DNA of 64,000 nt from Corbicula japonica. Its lineage: Eukaryota; Mollusca; Bivalvia; Venerida; Cyrenidae. Under the pieces are notes generated by a model. That model saw only the letters and a list, made by a program, of their open reading frames with translations, was not told the origin of the DNA and did not search any database. The translations under genes were made by a program, and so were the position numbers. The stretch is from NCBI GenBank assembly GCA_038501625.1, contig JAZAYU010000015.1:5912991-5976990 (forward strand). The letters run 5' to 3'. Below, one piece after another: positions 1-13,271 of this stretch (positions are counted from its first letter, which is position 1; each line of letters opens with the position of its first letter).

Positions 1-1354
1 TGCATACTTTCTTTTGGAATAGAGTATAGGTTAAAGAAAAGCGGTTATTATCTTGGCAATAGCATGCACTTATTTGAATTGGCCGAACAACTGTGCCATT
101 AACAAATTGCGATAAACGAAAAATTTCCTTTACGAATCTAATGTATTTCTCTTAAAAACGAACGTTACTTAATCAAAAAAACGTAATCGCGAACGTTTAT
201 ATTTTCGGCGTCAAAATACGAGGCGTGTTGAACTTCGTCAAATCGCAATTGAAAAATTAATCGACGGTGAAAGTTTTTGAAAATTGACTATGGAATTGAA
301 AATATATTGTTCCTGAACATATCAAAAAATTGCAAAAAAACTTGGGGCCAATTTTTTCTAATAATTGGACTTTAAACATGAAAAATCGATGAAAACTCGA
401 AATTTTCAAACATCCAATTTTTGTTATTAATTTAACAATTGTAAAGAAATGTATCATGTTTTTCCTATCAGCATGAAAGAAATCACTAACATGATCATTC
501 TGTTCAGTTAAATTGTCTCTATGCGTCACTATTTTAGATCAAAAATGAAAAATACGGCGATTTTACGGCTATTGACAGACCGTCAAAAACGTGCGTAGAT
601 GGTGTTGTTTGCGACGTCGTATACAGTGATAGGATTTATAACTGCCAAAACCAATGTCCATTTCGTATCAGGAATATCATGAACTTTCATTTGATACCAA
701 ATTCCATTACTTTCTCGAAATTTTTTTTAAAGGTACATTCCACCTTAAGTGTTTGCAAAATCGTCGCGAATTTCTGCCGTTTCGTTTAAATTATGCTATA
801 CATAACGTGTAAGCGAGTATAGGCAGTATTTGGAGATACGTTGTATCTATATGAAATTGAACTCATTTAGAAACGGAATGAAAATTAATTGCAACATTAT
901 AATTCTACATACAATGTTTGTTTGTAGAAATTATAAAATATAATTATTTAATTTTACACAGTTGCTGTTGTTGTTTTGTTGAAGCGCATTCATATAATTA
1001 CTTGTTTGCTAAATTGAAGCATGTAATCAGTGAAATATTATTTTACTAACGACAAACTGAGTAAATCAAAATTGAACCAGGGTCTATTCATTTTATTCAT
1101 AGAACTTGATGTACGTAATTGTCGCCCAAAACTGCCATGTGCGTGTCAAACCGTGATGACATTTGATAACGGGACACATTTTTCTTCTGGTCTCTCGCCG
1201 ACAGTCGCTAATTGCTATCAAAACAAACTCGGCATGACAAAGGAAGTTTATTACAAAACACCTGCTAATTTGGCCCAACTTTCCGCTAGGCTGAGATTGT
1301 CTAACAGCTCTGCTCTAGCCAATCAGTCCTGTTAGCATAACCAAATCGTACAGA

Positions 1355-1426
1355 AACTCCGCCTCCCACCAGTCAGGGCTCCCATATGAATTTTTAAGAT
1401 TATTTCTATTGGCGGGAGGCGGAGTT
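1355..1426. repeat. Inverted repeat with GC-box-like arms
   Basis: Arms of 17 bp, AACTCCGCCTCCCACCA at 1355-1371 and its complement (one mismatch) at 1410-1426, with a 38-bp spacer. A CCAAT box (GCCAATCAG) lies just before at about 1318-1326. The arms could be MITE ends or a GC-box pair; no gene follows closely. Confidence 0.55.
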
Positions 1427-1702
1427 ACACGTTAACTTAAACGACGATAATTTATTCTTTCATAAAATATTTAACAGTTTTTAATAGGGCATTAGGTGAA
1501 AAGATATATGCTTTAAAATGTGATGAAATAAAGCTGTGAATGATAGCCATATTTTTTTGTTATGTACTTGAAATAAAGTAAACAATATTTCTGTTCTCAG
1601 TACTTGTTTTTATTAAATAAAATATTAGTTTTTGTTCATGCTTAAAATGCTTTGGTTTATGAAATTGCATAAAAGAATTATAAAAAAAACAGCGAGTTGA
1701 AT

Positions 1703-1868
1703 GTACTTAATTGATTTTTTCAAGGTTCCGTCGGGGATGTTTTGGGCCGTATATAGCTGCATCAAAGTTGCTTAAAGAGTCCCCATTGTACTTATTGATT
1801 TTCTCAATGGTTACGCCGGCGATGTATCGGGCCATATTTACCTGCATAAAAGTTGCTTAAAAATCGCC
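1703..1868. repeat. Two 85-bp tandem units, part of a mobile-element end
   Basis: Two copies starting GTACTTA.TTGATTTT at 1703 and 1788, each running to AGTTGCTTAAA. They are bracketed by GCGAGTTGAA (about 1692) and TTTTCAACTCG (about 1876), which are inverted. The next 100 bp end in a subterminal pattern (CGACTTATGGACGG, TATACGGTA) that looks like a DNA-transposon terminus. Confidence 0.5.
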
Positions 1869-2010
1869 AATTTTAGCAGTTTTTCAACTCGACTTATGAA
1901 TGAGTCAAGGTAAAAAACGGCATTTGAGAGGTGAAAATCCACCCCTCGACTTATGGACGGATCGACCTATGGCTGAGTATATACGGTAACTTTTTGTATG
2001 TAGCTTAAAT

Positions 2011-2770
2011 GGGGGCCTACCGATATACTGAGTTACCTCCCATTGAGAGTTGTTTCCCTTGCTGATTGGGTAGTTCCCGTTTAGAAGCAGCAATAAAGCG
2101 TAGCGTTATAAGTGTAAATAAAAAGTGCTTTTGAAGTTAAAATGCATTGTCGAATTAACTAAAAATTGAAACAGACATATAAGGAATAACCATCATCTTA
2201 ATTATTGATTTTAAGTTTATAACTAAATGCAACATTACCTATTTACGTAACTTCTCGTATCCTTTATGAAATTGTTTTGGCTGGCATGGAAATTATAGTT
2301 TTTTTTTAAAACTTTCACTAAAGTATTCAGCCAATCACCGTTAAGTCATCCAAACAATGCTAATTAAGAAAAGGGCCTGGTGTTTTATGACCATGTTACG
2401 TAATCTAATTTGCAAGACTGGGTTTTACCAGCTGGAGGTGTGATAAAGGCCTTTTGAAGTTTAGTTGTAGATTTGTAGGAGGTTGAAAACGTTGCTTGTT
2501 GGGGGTAAAATTGTTGTTTTAGGAAACTGACTAGAGATTAAATATTCTAATTAATTGACACAATAATATTTGAGACCCGAGACATTGATTATTTGATATT
2601 GGTAACTTAAAGCGCTCCGGAATTAAATAAAACTCGGGAAGTTTTATCCAAACATATTTTTATTTAATGATATAAAATTGATTGTAAAAACTTAATGAAC
2701 TAACAATTTTCAGAAATAAAGAGAAAAACGTGAAAACATGAAACAATGAATATGTTCTCAATCGTATAAG
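2011..2770 (+). mobile_element. MITE-like element, copy A of a family also at 62417
   Basis: From GGGGGCCTACCGATATACTG onward this matches 62417-63180 along most of its length: CAGAGTTACCTCCCATT, GATTGGGTAGTT, TTTTGAAGTTAAAATGCATT, GAAAAGGGCCTGGT, ACCAGCTGGAGGTGTGAT, AAACTGACTAG and GTTTGAGACCCG-like blocks. An insert is present about 2618-2700, and the right TIR seen in the other copy is missing, so this copy is truncated or decayed. The right limit is approximate. Confidence 0.7.
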
Positions 2771-3898
2771 AATAAATAAGAACTTTTTGGTGAAAAAAGA
2801 GCAGTATATTGAAAAAAATACGTCAATACGAACATGGCACAAATCTATTAACCGAATGGTGTGCATTCAATTTGTAGGATAAGGTTCAGTTATTTAAAAA
2901 ATCTATTAAATTTCTGGAAAAAAAAAATGTTGCATCGGCATTTAAGAACATTTATAAAAGTGAACAGGCGTTTCATTGGCAGACGTCAAACTTATTTTAT
3001 ATCGTGTGTTATATATTTTACTTCCCCCTTTTTTAAGATTTTCTAACTTTTCTTTACCTCACCTGGCCTTCAAAAACTTTGTAAAGTTTGGTTGACGGTC
3101 AATGGAATGTAGGGTATTATTTATGAGGAAAGCAAGTAACTGTTAAACAGATGTTACTGTTTTTCCTTGAGTGTATCCATTCAGGCCCTACTGCTAAATC
3201 TGTAAGTGTAATAGATTATGAGTTTTCAACTTACTGCAAATTTAAAACACCGAAAGCTCATTGTCACATTTAATTAGAAACATTTAAACAGCTATGGAAA
3301 TGAGCGTTCTGATTTCTTGTTAATTTGTAAATAGTGAAATGAAATATAATTTTCTACATATAAGGTGTTGCAAACATTGCAAATGGTGAAAACTGGTTGA
3401 AATTTCAAAAATGAATTTTAGGGATTATACTTAATGCCACCTAGATTTTAGTAAAGAAATGTATTTAGCTAAAGATGTAGTTAATGTTTTCAAGCTCAAT
3501 TTAGTCTAATTCATGTTCTAATTACAAAGTACATACTAAAACAAAAGAAAAAACGTTTGCATGAGAACTCTGAAATTGATGGACAGTATACCAAAGCAAC
3601 TCATACCTGAAATAAGTATATGCTGGTTTACAATGTTTAGTGCCAATTTCTTAAAATAATGTTAGGGTTTTTATATGAAAGATGCAAATTGCATTTTGAA
3701 AGTCATATTTCTCAAAGTGGTGGTATCACTAGTGAGCATTAGCTCACTGATTTACCTTGTTCTTTTTATCTCCAAATTGCATTTATTCAAATAGTCAATT
3801 ATGCTGTCTTTTTAAAAACTCACTGAAACACTGTCAAACTAAAATAAGGCTTTACTAAATTATTCTGATCCAGGTTCATAATGGTTTTTCATTTCTAG

Positions 3899-4215
3899 AG
3901 CTAGCAACAGACAGAGAGGTGGCCAGTTTGGAAATTGCATGCCCCGGGGAAGATTTTATGGCCCAAGAAATGGCAATTCCATAATGCCTCCAAGAGGACC
4001 CCACAGCTTTGGTGCACCCAGAGGCCCACCGCCAGGGCAAGGTTACATTCACCACTCTCTGCAGCCACAAGGATTTAATCCCAAACCTATGGGACATGTG
4101 CCTGGCATGAATGGTGGGCGTCCTGTGTTTCCCCATGAGATGATGGTTCATCAAGAACCTCACATGAGTCATCAGCAAGCACTGTCAACACACATACCAC
4201 AACAAATCATGTCAA
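3899..4215 (+). CDS. RBM33: RBM33 exon 1 of window: R/G- and P-rich segment
   Basis: Residues 1-105 of the visible protein. The acceptor is TTTCTAG at 3892-3898 and the donor GTAAG at 4216. The first base finishes a codon begun in an exon outside the window; the exon ends in phase 1 (TCA A). It starts ASNRQRGGQFG, which resembles the RGG-like stretch that follows the acidic N-terminus in RBM33, and then becomes rich in P, G and H. An AG at 3899-3900 could serve as an alternative acceptor two bases downstream but would break the frame chosen here. Confidence 0.8.
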
Positions 4216-7200
4216 GTAAGCTCAAGAATCATAGAACCTTTCATTTGTTAAAACAGTCAGCAACCAGTAATTAGGTAATAAATTTGAAACTGCAGTCTTG
4301 ATTCATTTAAAAAGTTTGTCTCTTTAAAAGATAGCTGAAAGTCATTAGCAAAGACTACAGTTGGTCATTATTTTAATATACCAGACAGATCAGATATGTA
4401 AGATAAACATTATATGGAATTAAGAACTCAAGTTCATGTGTAGAATTCAACAAACATTTCTCTTATTTAAAAGCTAAAGCTTTCATTTGTTATATTATTT
4501 CAGTGCCAAATCATAGCCCTAATAACTATCATGACCAGCAACAGCAGCAGTTTACCCCACCCCTGATGGAACAAACTCACACCCAATATCAAGTCCCCCA
4601 ACCGGAGCAGCCACATTACATCCAGCCCCAGCACTTACAGCCCCGTCCTCTGGTACAGCATTCTCAGCCTCAGCCCCTGTTACCACCGCCTCAGCCTCTT
4701 TTACCTCAGTCTATAGCTTCCACAATACATGTGAATCCTAACTTCCAAGGGCCCCTGCCAGCCAACATCAGGCCTCAGCCAGGAATGCCACCTCAGAGTG
4801 TTCAACAGCCTATGTATAGTCAACCCAAGCCCATACAACAGGTAATTGAAGCATTTGTATTCTATAAATTCTGTAAAATCAATAATACTGTTGCATTGAT
4901 ATGTATGAGGATTGAAATTGTGTGTTACATTGCGCACTATATAACCCGGTTGCACCATCGAACCCCTCTTTTTTCAGATTTACACTTTTTGACCCATAAA
5001 AAGGGCAAATAGTCAAACCAAAAAGTCATTATTGCAATATGTAAATTTATGATGCACACATTTTGTCCCTTAATCAACCAAATTTTTAAACACATTAACC
5101 ATGACAGATGCTTGGATAAGACTGAAGTTAATTCTTTATTTCAAAATGTTAAGAAATCCAGTGACTTAACTGCAATGATGTTCTGTTTTATTCAGAATTA
5201 AGTGTTAGTAATGGCAACATTGAGTTATGGGGGTGTAGTGAAAAGACTGCTTCTCTCATGAACATCAGCTGTTGAAAAGTAGCTTTCTGTGAATAAAAAA
5301 AATAAGTAATTTATACATGGAAAGTAAAAAACTTGTCTCAAGAAGATGATTCAAATCCATTTGAGGAGAAAAAGTGGTTTTAAAGAAAAGAGTTTATTAA
5401 ACAAGCACAATCTGCTCGACAGGTACATCAGTCTTACTTGGATGAAAAAATGTGAATGAGAACACAAAAAAATGTCTACACAGAAACATTTGGAGAATGG
5501 CATCAACCATCTTACAGATATTCTGCTGGTCTTTTCAGCAGAAAATTGGAAAGAGTCCCTGGCCTATCAGATTGGGAAATTTATGTACAATAATTGTTTA
5601 TTTTGGGAAAAATAAATTCATTGAAAGATAGGTACATGTTTATAAATCTGAATAGTAATATTTTAAGTTTCCTCAAAAATTTCCATTTTTTGACATCTCA
5701 CCTAGCATTTTGGAAAGAGTCTGTGCCACAAGTGGGAAAAAATACTTTTTTTTGGATTGGGAACTGGCCTTATACATGCCTCTGTTATATAAGCATGTAA
5801 AGCCCTGTGCTGATGCTGTTTCACAACATGCAGAAGAGAGAAAGTTTAGCTTTTATTGCAGAATCAAATACCTCAAGACAAAAGGCTGGAGAAAAATATG
5901 AAAAAGGTTGTGAAAATAGCTTGAAATTGTATTTCTTTTCACTCTTTGCTTTTTCCTTTTACCTGGAATTTAAAGAAAGAAATCTGGGAAAAATAAGAAA
6001 TATTCTGGACTAACAAGAGGAGATGTGCATATTGTCTTCTCACTAGACATAAAATCTCTTATTTTAAGCCATGTGAGATTTAGTTATCCTTCATGGCCTT
6101 AACTTACACTCCTCGTGCACGCATACTTTCGTATTACTGTATAAGTACAAAATGTATTAATATTGGCTACATTGGCAGTCAGGGCCAATGTAAAACACCG
6201 CCAATAAAAATCCCCGTCAATTTAAAACACCACACATTCAATATCTAGAAGGTAGATAACTATGATACACTAAGTACATAATTATTATGTCGCAGTTTCT
6301 TCCCTTGATGAAGAAAGTTTGTTATATGTTTCTAAATTATGTACTCTTTGAAACCTGAATAAAAACTTAAACTACACAAAAAAGAGTACATGAATGTGTT
6401 ATTCATTGTCTTTAGAAATAGCCAGAACGAGTGTTGTTGTCCATTCCTTTCAGTGGCACTTGTTTTGAACCTGCAAAAAGAAGCCTTAAAGAGTTTTAGC
6501 TTTTGTACATATAGAAAATTAAATTGAGTTTTTTTTCAATAATTCATAGAAACCCACTTTTAAATAATTAAATAATATTAAGTTGAACAAATAGGTAAAC
6601 TTATAATGTGTCAACAAAAAGAATATAATTGGAATATCAAACAAAGCAACTGAGTACTGTATTAGGTAGCTGCGTTAATATTTTCACACTTAAAATTTAA
6701 CAATAGAATAATTGCTATGTTTAGGTACCTTTCTCTTCTATTGTCCAATTTTCGCCATTTTCGTTAAAGGTTTTACTTTGCTTGTTAGCGCCAATATATG
6801 ACCCCGCTAATATAAAACACTTTAAAAATTCTGAATGCTTGAACTTTGTACAATTCAATCTATTTGAATTACGAAGTGTGACGAAATCACAGAAAACCTA
6901 AGTACATGCAGATCAATTATCAACGGATGAACTCTTGAGGGATTTCATTGAAACTTCACAGGAGTGTTTGTCACCAAGCCTAGTTGTGCATATCGTCAGG
7001 AATTTCCGCTCGGATTATTTTTGGCCACATTTGGGGTATATTATTTTTTAACTAACCCATACCCTGAGGCAAAATCATGTCCTCCCTTCTTCTCAGAAAC
7101 TGCTTGAGGGATTCATTGAAACTTCACAGGAGTGTTTGTCACCAAGCCTAGTTGTGCATATCATCAGGAATTTCTGCTCAGATTATTTTTGGCCGAGTTA

Positions 7201-10200
7201 TGGCCTTTTTCATTTTTTAACTAACCCTAAGGCAAAAATTTGTCCTCCCTTCTTTTCCGTAACCCCTTGAGGGATTTCATTGAAACTTCACAGGAGTGTT
7301 TGTCACCAAGCCTAGTTGTGCATATTCTGAACCTTAATATTGTTTGACATGTTCTGTTCATCATTATTACAACAATACATTGTACAGTAAAACATTGCTA
7401 TTAAGACCACTCATAGGCCTGGCAAAGAGTGTTTGTTTTGGAGGAGTAATCTCAATATTGATGTTAAAAACCACTTATTTACGTTATCAGGTTCTTCAAA
7501 AACATCTGTGGGATGGAAGGGTTCTAATTATTGTGGTGGTTTTTAAGAGGGGTTATCCTGCATTTTACCACAGGCATGACTTTCGAATGTAAATAGGTAA
7601 ATTCTCTGAGTCCTGCTCACGGGTCCCCACTAGTAGTCAAGTAATAATTAGTAAACCCATTGTTTGAGTAACCTTTCACTTACCAGTATTTCAGCTCCAT
7701 GAAGACAAAATATCACACAAGTTGTCATATCAGTTGACAAACTACATCTAAGAATTTTAGAAAAAAAGGTGGTCATCTAAATTAGGGATGGGAACGGATA
7801 CCTAAATCGCTATTCGGATAACCGTATCCGGTATCCGGATACTATCCAAATAATTGTATCATTTTATCAACCTCAGAAAATTTTGCTCATTTAATATATT
7901 TTCAAATTTAAAATGCACTAAAGTTACTCTATATCATGACTAAACTTTTAAAGTCAATTACGGCGTTAAAAAAATTTAACTACCGTGAAAAAATACAAGA
8001 TAATAGGGCAGAAGTTTTAGTATTTGTGTTGGATAAAATTATAGTTTCATTTCACGGCGATGCTTGCAAGCTCATACATAATATGCTTTAAACAAAAAAG
8101 GTACGCAAATAGTCATATGCACTCATATGCAAGGCGATTCATATTACGAAAATCCACCTGTACTAGCAGCGGACCAAGTAAAAACACAGATTTTACAATA
8201 ACTACATGAAATGCTGTGTAACCAATTTATTGATAAATCTCATGTATCAGGTAAGGGCTGTTGCAGGAAAAAAGGAGTGGGGGGTGGGGGTGGGGGGGGG
8301 GGGGGGGTCGGAACGGAACTTAAAAATGGGGGTATCACCAACACAATTATATTTATTTTCAAACCCCAACCAATAGAATTGTAATATGTCAAAGACCCAC
8401 CACCACCACATTATTATTATACAAATAAATACTAATGTTGAGGTCGATATGTAGTTTTGCGGACCTGGGTAGTGTGATATCGACCTCGTACTTCGTCCTC
8501 GGTCGATATCACACTACCCAGGTCCGCAAAACTACATATCGACCTCAACATTAGTATTTACTTGTTATATCATATACCCTATGAATTTAAAGCATTCTGA
8601 AGATGATGATGATGATGATGATGATAGCAAAGGTAGTTATTAATTCCCGGGGTAGTTATCACTTTTTTCGGACTCGCGAGTACGGAGCTCTCGACCAATC
8701 AGAATGCTTTAAATTCATAGGGTATATGATATTACAATTTATACCCCCCACCAATGCAATTAGAAACACAAATTGTAGATTTCAGGAGACAAGTTTTTTG
8801 TAAACTTGCATGAATTTTTTGTTGATCTAATATTACAAAGATGATTTTACCATGCAATTTCAATGTAATTTTTTCCCATGTTAATATCATTTTGTTTGAA
8901 ATTGTTTCATTTTGATATAATTCGTAAACTATCCTAACTGCTCATGTTTGAGAAGGAATAAAGAAAACTTGAAGTGATGAATCAAATATCCCTATCGTTG
9001 CACATGTTTCAGATCAACGAGTCCTCACATGGGCAGCCAGCCATAGGCTGCCAGGATGTAGGTCAGACTGCTCACCAAGGCCTGTATTATGTGAACAGAT
9101 CGAAAGACTGATTGTACAAATTTGTATTCATGTCTGTTAATGTACTCCTTATTATTTGTGTCGCTCTATTCTTGGATGCGTTAATGAATCCTGATTACTT
9201 AAAACATTTTCTTTCTGCAAATATAATGATTTGAATCAATCCGAGAGCCACATACATTTTTTAAAACACTAGTTACAAATAAAATGTGGGCAGATACTTT
9301 ACTAAGAAAGTCATTAAACGGTATGTAGCTTTCTTAAGCTACAACTTGTCATTTTAAATTAGTGCTGTACTGTCTGTGTTTCTTAAAAAATACACTTGGT
9401 ACTTTACCAGTATCAAATTATGAATAAATATATTATTATCAATGACATTGTGAAATTTCATTATTAATTTCAGGAACTATTGCATTGATGTTCCTATTTG
9501 CAGGTATATATTATTCGCCAGTATATACTACATAGTATTACAGGTTTAGATATGTGTCACTTAGATTTTGTGTATTATTCGTATTTCTTAAAAGTATACA
9601 GATTGAACTTAACCAGTACTTATATATGATCATACACATCAATATTGTGAGATTTCATAAAGATATTTTAAACAAGAAACCAGTAGAACCAGTGGATTTG
9701 ACGTTCCAATAGGCCTCCTGAACAGGAGCCTGACCAATATCCAAATTTTAGACATGCCACACTTGTCAGCATAAACATCCCTTAATAACGGATTCATTAC
9801 CAAATCAGTGATAAAAATTTATTAACATATCGTAATAATTAGCTTTATACTTACATTTGAATGTTTCAACAAGGGTGTTTAAATTATTTGTGGCCAAAAA
9901 CTTGGCCACATGTTCGATGTCCATGAATCTCGCCATTTTATGCCGGTGTCAATATAACATAACGTCGTTAAATAACAGCGTACCAAGTTTTCAGTTTTTG
10001 TACGCTTACCAGCTGTGACAAGCGGATGATTAATGTCAGGTTTTACAGACAAGACAAATTAGTTATTATTGACCACTTTAACCCCCCCCCCACAACACAT
10101 TTAGAATGTTTTTATTAACCACAAGCAACACAATAAAAATTGTTAAAATATCCCCAAACAACACATTTGCTTCTATGAATCATCCCCCACCCATCAAATT

Positions 10201-13200
10201 TTAATTAATTTCAGTTCCACCCCCTCCACTCCTTTTTTCCTGGAACAGCCCTTAAAAATTCATGTAAAATTTATGGTAATAGTTAATTGCATCATCTAAC
10301 ATTTTTAAATTTCGTCGATTAACAATAAATGTTTGTGTTTTTTTCCTTTCAATTTTTAATGCGGTCATTTCAAAATAAAAACTGTCAAGATTTTATTTGT
10401 TCAAAATTCTGTTGCAATAAATTGTCAATTAATCTGTTTTTTCTCGTTAACGAAAATAATCTAGTTGTTTGCATCTTGACAGGTGTCAAACACGCTCTGA
10501 TAAAGGTACACCAATCAACAAAACAAAAGATCATGGTCTGGAATACTGATCTTCTGGTCTCCCAATTAACCACAAACAATAAACATCTCTTTTGTCAACC
10601 CTGCTGTGGCTGTCAGGCAGAGTTTCACCTGAGGAGAACCATATCACCATCGAGATAAGTGCAAGCAGTGTAGCGTGTTTTAGAAAGATTTACCAGTTTA
10701 AGTTATATTTACAAAACTTGAACAAAATATTGAAATTAAACTCGTACAAATATGAGGCTATTCGGATACGTGAATGGTATCCGGTGCAATTTTACTATTC
10801 GGATATTCGGATATCCGGATAACTGTTCCCATCCCTAATCTAAATATATTGAATTGTTACATTAGTCATATGATACATTATAGTTCCAGGATCCCTCACA
10901 GAACTGGCCTCGACATTCAACACCAGGCCAGACAAGTTATGCACAAGCCCCAAGTCCAAACCAGCAGGTTATGAGCTATGCAAACTCTCCAGGACCCAGT
11001 CAACCTGGTATGATGTTTCAGAGAAATGACAGACCGGGTCTTCTTGCTTCACCACCAGCTCAGTTTTCACCACCAAGACATCGGTTTCCAGGTAAGAGGC
11101 TGTTGGGAGTATTTTTGAGGGTGTGTTTACAATGTTCTATGTGCTTGTTTTTTCAAGGTATCTCCATTATAAGACTGCTCAACCCTTAAACTAACTTTAG
11201 TTTGGGCACTTGTCATTTGTTTAAGAAATCTTTGTCTTGATACTGGTACCCTGGGCCAAGGCTGGAAACACTCTGCAGTCACCAGCGGCTGATTTGTTAA
11301 AATAGTCAAGTCTTCAAACTGACCATTCACCAACTGAAACTGGTTTGTAATCTCAGTCCAGTGATCTTTTGCAAAGAAAGCTTTCTTTGTTAACAGATTA
11401 CATGTATTAATTAGTGTTTAGCTGAAACATTTTGATAGCAATACAGGAGAAATATCAAGATTATGAACATATCTTTGGATATACATCTGCAAAGATTTAA
11501 CCAAATTAGGGCGGGTTGCAGGAAGGCAGGCATGTGAACATAGTGTTCTGACATAGGTAAGACATTTGTTGTACCTGCTACTTCTGCTAATTATATGTTA
11601 TAAGTAGAGAGTAATGAGGAGCCATAAATTTCACTAAGTTAATTTTTATGCCCCCAAAGGGAGGAATATATTAGTCTAACCATCTGTTTGTCCATCTCTC
11701 CATCTCTCCTATATTTTCTGTCCGCTCAGAAACTCTGTTACAAAGAGAATTTGCTTGAAAGTTTAATCACTTACTGAACAGTGCATAGGTATGTACATGC
11801 ATTTGCACTTGATCGTTTTTATGTACTCATTAAAAAGTGCTTTTGCAACCTGCTGTATTTTAATTTAACTTTTAAACTCGTTATTCGACAGTGCTGAAGA
11901 TCACTTATTTTCTGATCAAGAATTGTCAATGATAAGTATGCAGATTTTTAAAGTTAAAATAGTGTGTTATTCTATTGTTTTAATGATACGAGATAACAGA
12001 TTCATACTGAAAGACTTTTAACACATGAATATTTAAAACTCTGGGATTTGTATTAAGATGCTGCTTTTGATTTTTGAAAAGTGAGGAAACCATTTTTAAG
12101 CCCCTGGCATCTAGTGATTGAACTGTCCTTTCTTACGTCCATCCTTCCAGTAAACCCTCTTCGGCAAGTTGGATATTTCTCAATTTCTACAAAGAGCATT
12201 GGCATGAAAGTTTACACACTTATTAAACAGTGCACAGGTCTTGACCCTGACAAGTTACATAACTTTGGCTTCCTTATTTCTGGGGTTATCTCCCTGTTTT
12301 GTACTTAGTGAAATGATTAACGTATTTTGCTATTTTTGATATTTCTCAATTTCTACAAATAGAACTGGCATGGAAGTGAAACACACTTACAAAACAGTGC
12401 AAAGGTCAGGACCCGGACAAGTTATTTCCATGATTAGAACTCGCTTGTGATTTTAGTTGCTGTTTAAACACTGTGCTATCATTATGTCTCCCCCCCTCTG
12501 TCACACTTTGTTTCCGCTCAATAACTGGAGTACCCTTTGACCCAGAGCCTTCAAACTTCATAGGGGGATAGCCCTTATTGAGTAGAAGAAACCTATTGAT
12601 TTTGGGGTCAGTAGGTCAAAGGTCAAGGTCATAGGGGTCCGAAGTGTGAAAAACGTTTCCGATCAATAACTCGAGTACCCTTTGACCCAGAGCCTTCAAA
12701 CTTCATAGGGTGATAGCCCTTATTGAGTAGAAGAACCCTATTGATTTTGGGGTCAGTAGGTCAGAGGTCAAGGTCACAGGGGCTCGAAGTGTGAAAACCG
12801 TTTCCGCTCAATAACTCGAGTACCCTTTGACCCAGAGCCTTCAAACTTCATAGGGTGATAGCCCTTATTGAGTAGAAGAACCCTATTGATTTTGAGGTCA
12901 GTAGGTCAAAGGTCAAGGTCACAGGGGCCCGAAGTGTGAAAACCATTTCCACTCAATAACATGAGTTCTATTTCTCCCAGAGCCTTCAAACTTCATACAA
13001 TGGATGTCCTTATTGAGTAGAGGACTCCTATTGATTTTGGGGTCAGTAGGTCAAAGGTCAAGGTCACAGGGGCCCGATGAGTGAAAATGGTTTCCTCTCA
13101 CTAACTGGAGTTTTATTTTACCTAGAGCCTACAAACTTCATACAATGGTTGCTGTTACAGCCTTGAAGAACCCTGTTGACTTTGGGGTATTTAGGCCAGA

Positions 13201-13240
13201 CTTCAACTTCACAGGGGCCCGTAGAGTTAATATAGATAGA

Positions 13241-13271
<31 letters not shown>

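Larger units (their letters stand above)
1..3898. other. Non-coding: intron before the first visible exon, or 5' flank
   Basis: AT-rich sequence without a supportable gene; open frames are 100 codons or less and match nothing I know. It contains the repeat features listed at 1355-1426, 1703-1868 and 2011-2770. Since exon 1 of the window begins mid-codon, at least part of this stretch is intron. Confidence 0.6.
8252..10254. repeat. Nested inverted-repeat pair inside the hAT-like element
   Basis: TAAGGGCTGTTGCAGGAAAA begins at 8252 and its near-complement TTTTCCTGGAACAGCCCTTA ends at 10254; each continues inward through AAGGAGTGG into G-rich (8277-8307) or C-rich tracts. This may be a second element inserted into the first. 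No clean target duplication was found, so the limits are tentative. Confidence 0.6.
7783..10837. mobile_element. hAT-like DNA transposon, non-autonomous, 3055 bp
   Basis: The left end TAGGGATGGGAAC (7783) and the right end GTTCCCATCCCTA (to 10837) are inverted; further in, both ends carry imperfect GGATATCCGGAT/GGTATCCG motifs. An identical 8-bp duplication ATCTAAAT flanks it at 7775-7782 and 10838-10845. A YAGGGNTGGGAA end plus 8-bp duplication is the hAT signature. No transposase frame is visible (longest frame about 109 codons), so it is non-autonomous. It carries nested inverted repeats, including two palindromes and G/C homopolymer tracts. Confidence 0.88.

Noticed and set aside
1030..1335. 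101-codon + strand frame and its opposite-strand partner
   Set aside because: Both strands are open over the same DNA, composition is not protein-like, and no splice signals fit the gene.
3876..4178. 100-codon minus-strand frame opposite exon 1
   Set aside because: Shadow of the RBM33 exon; the + strand has family similarity and consistent splice borders.
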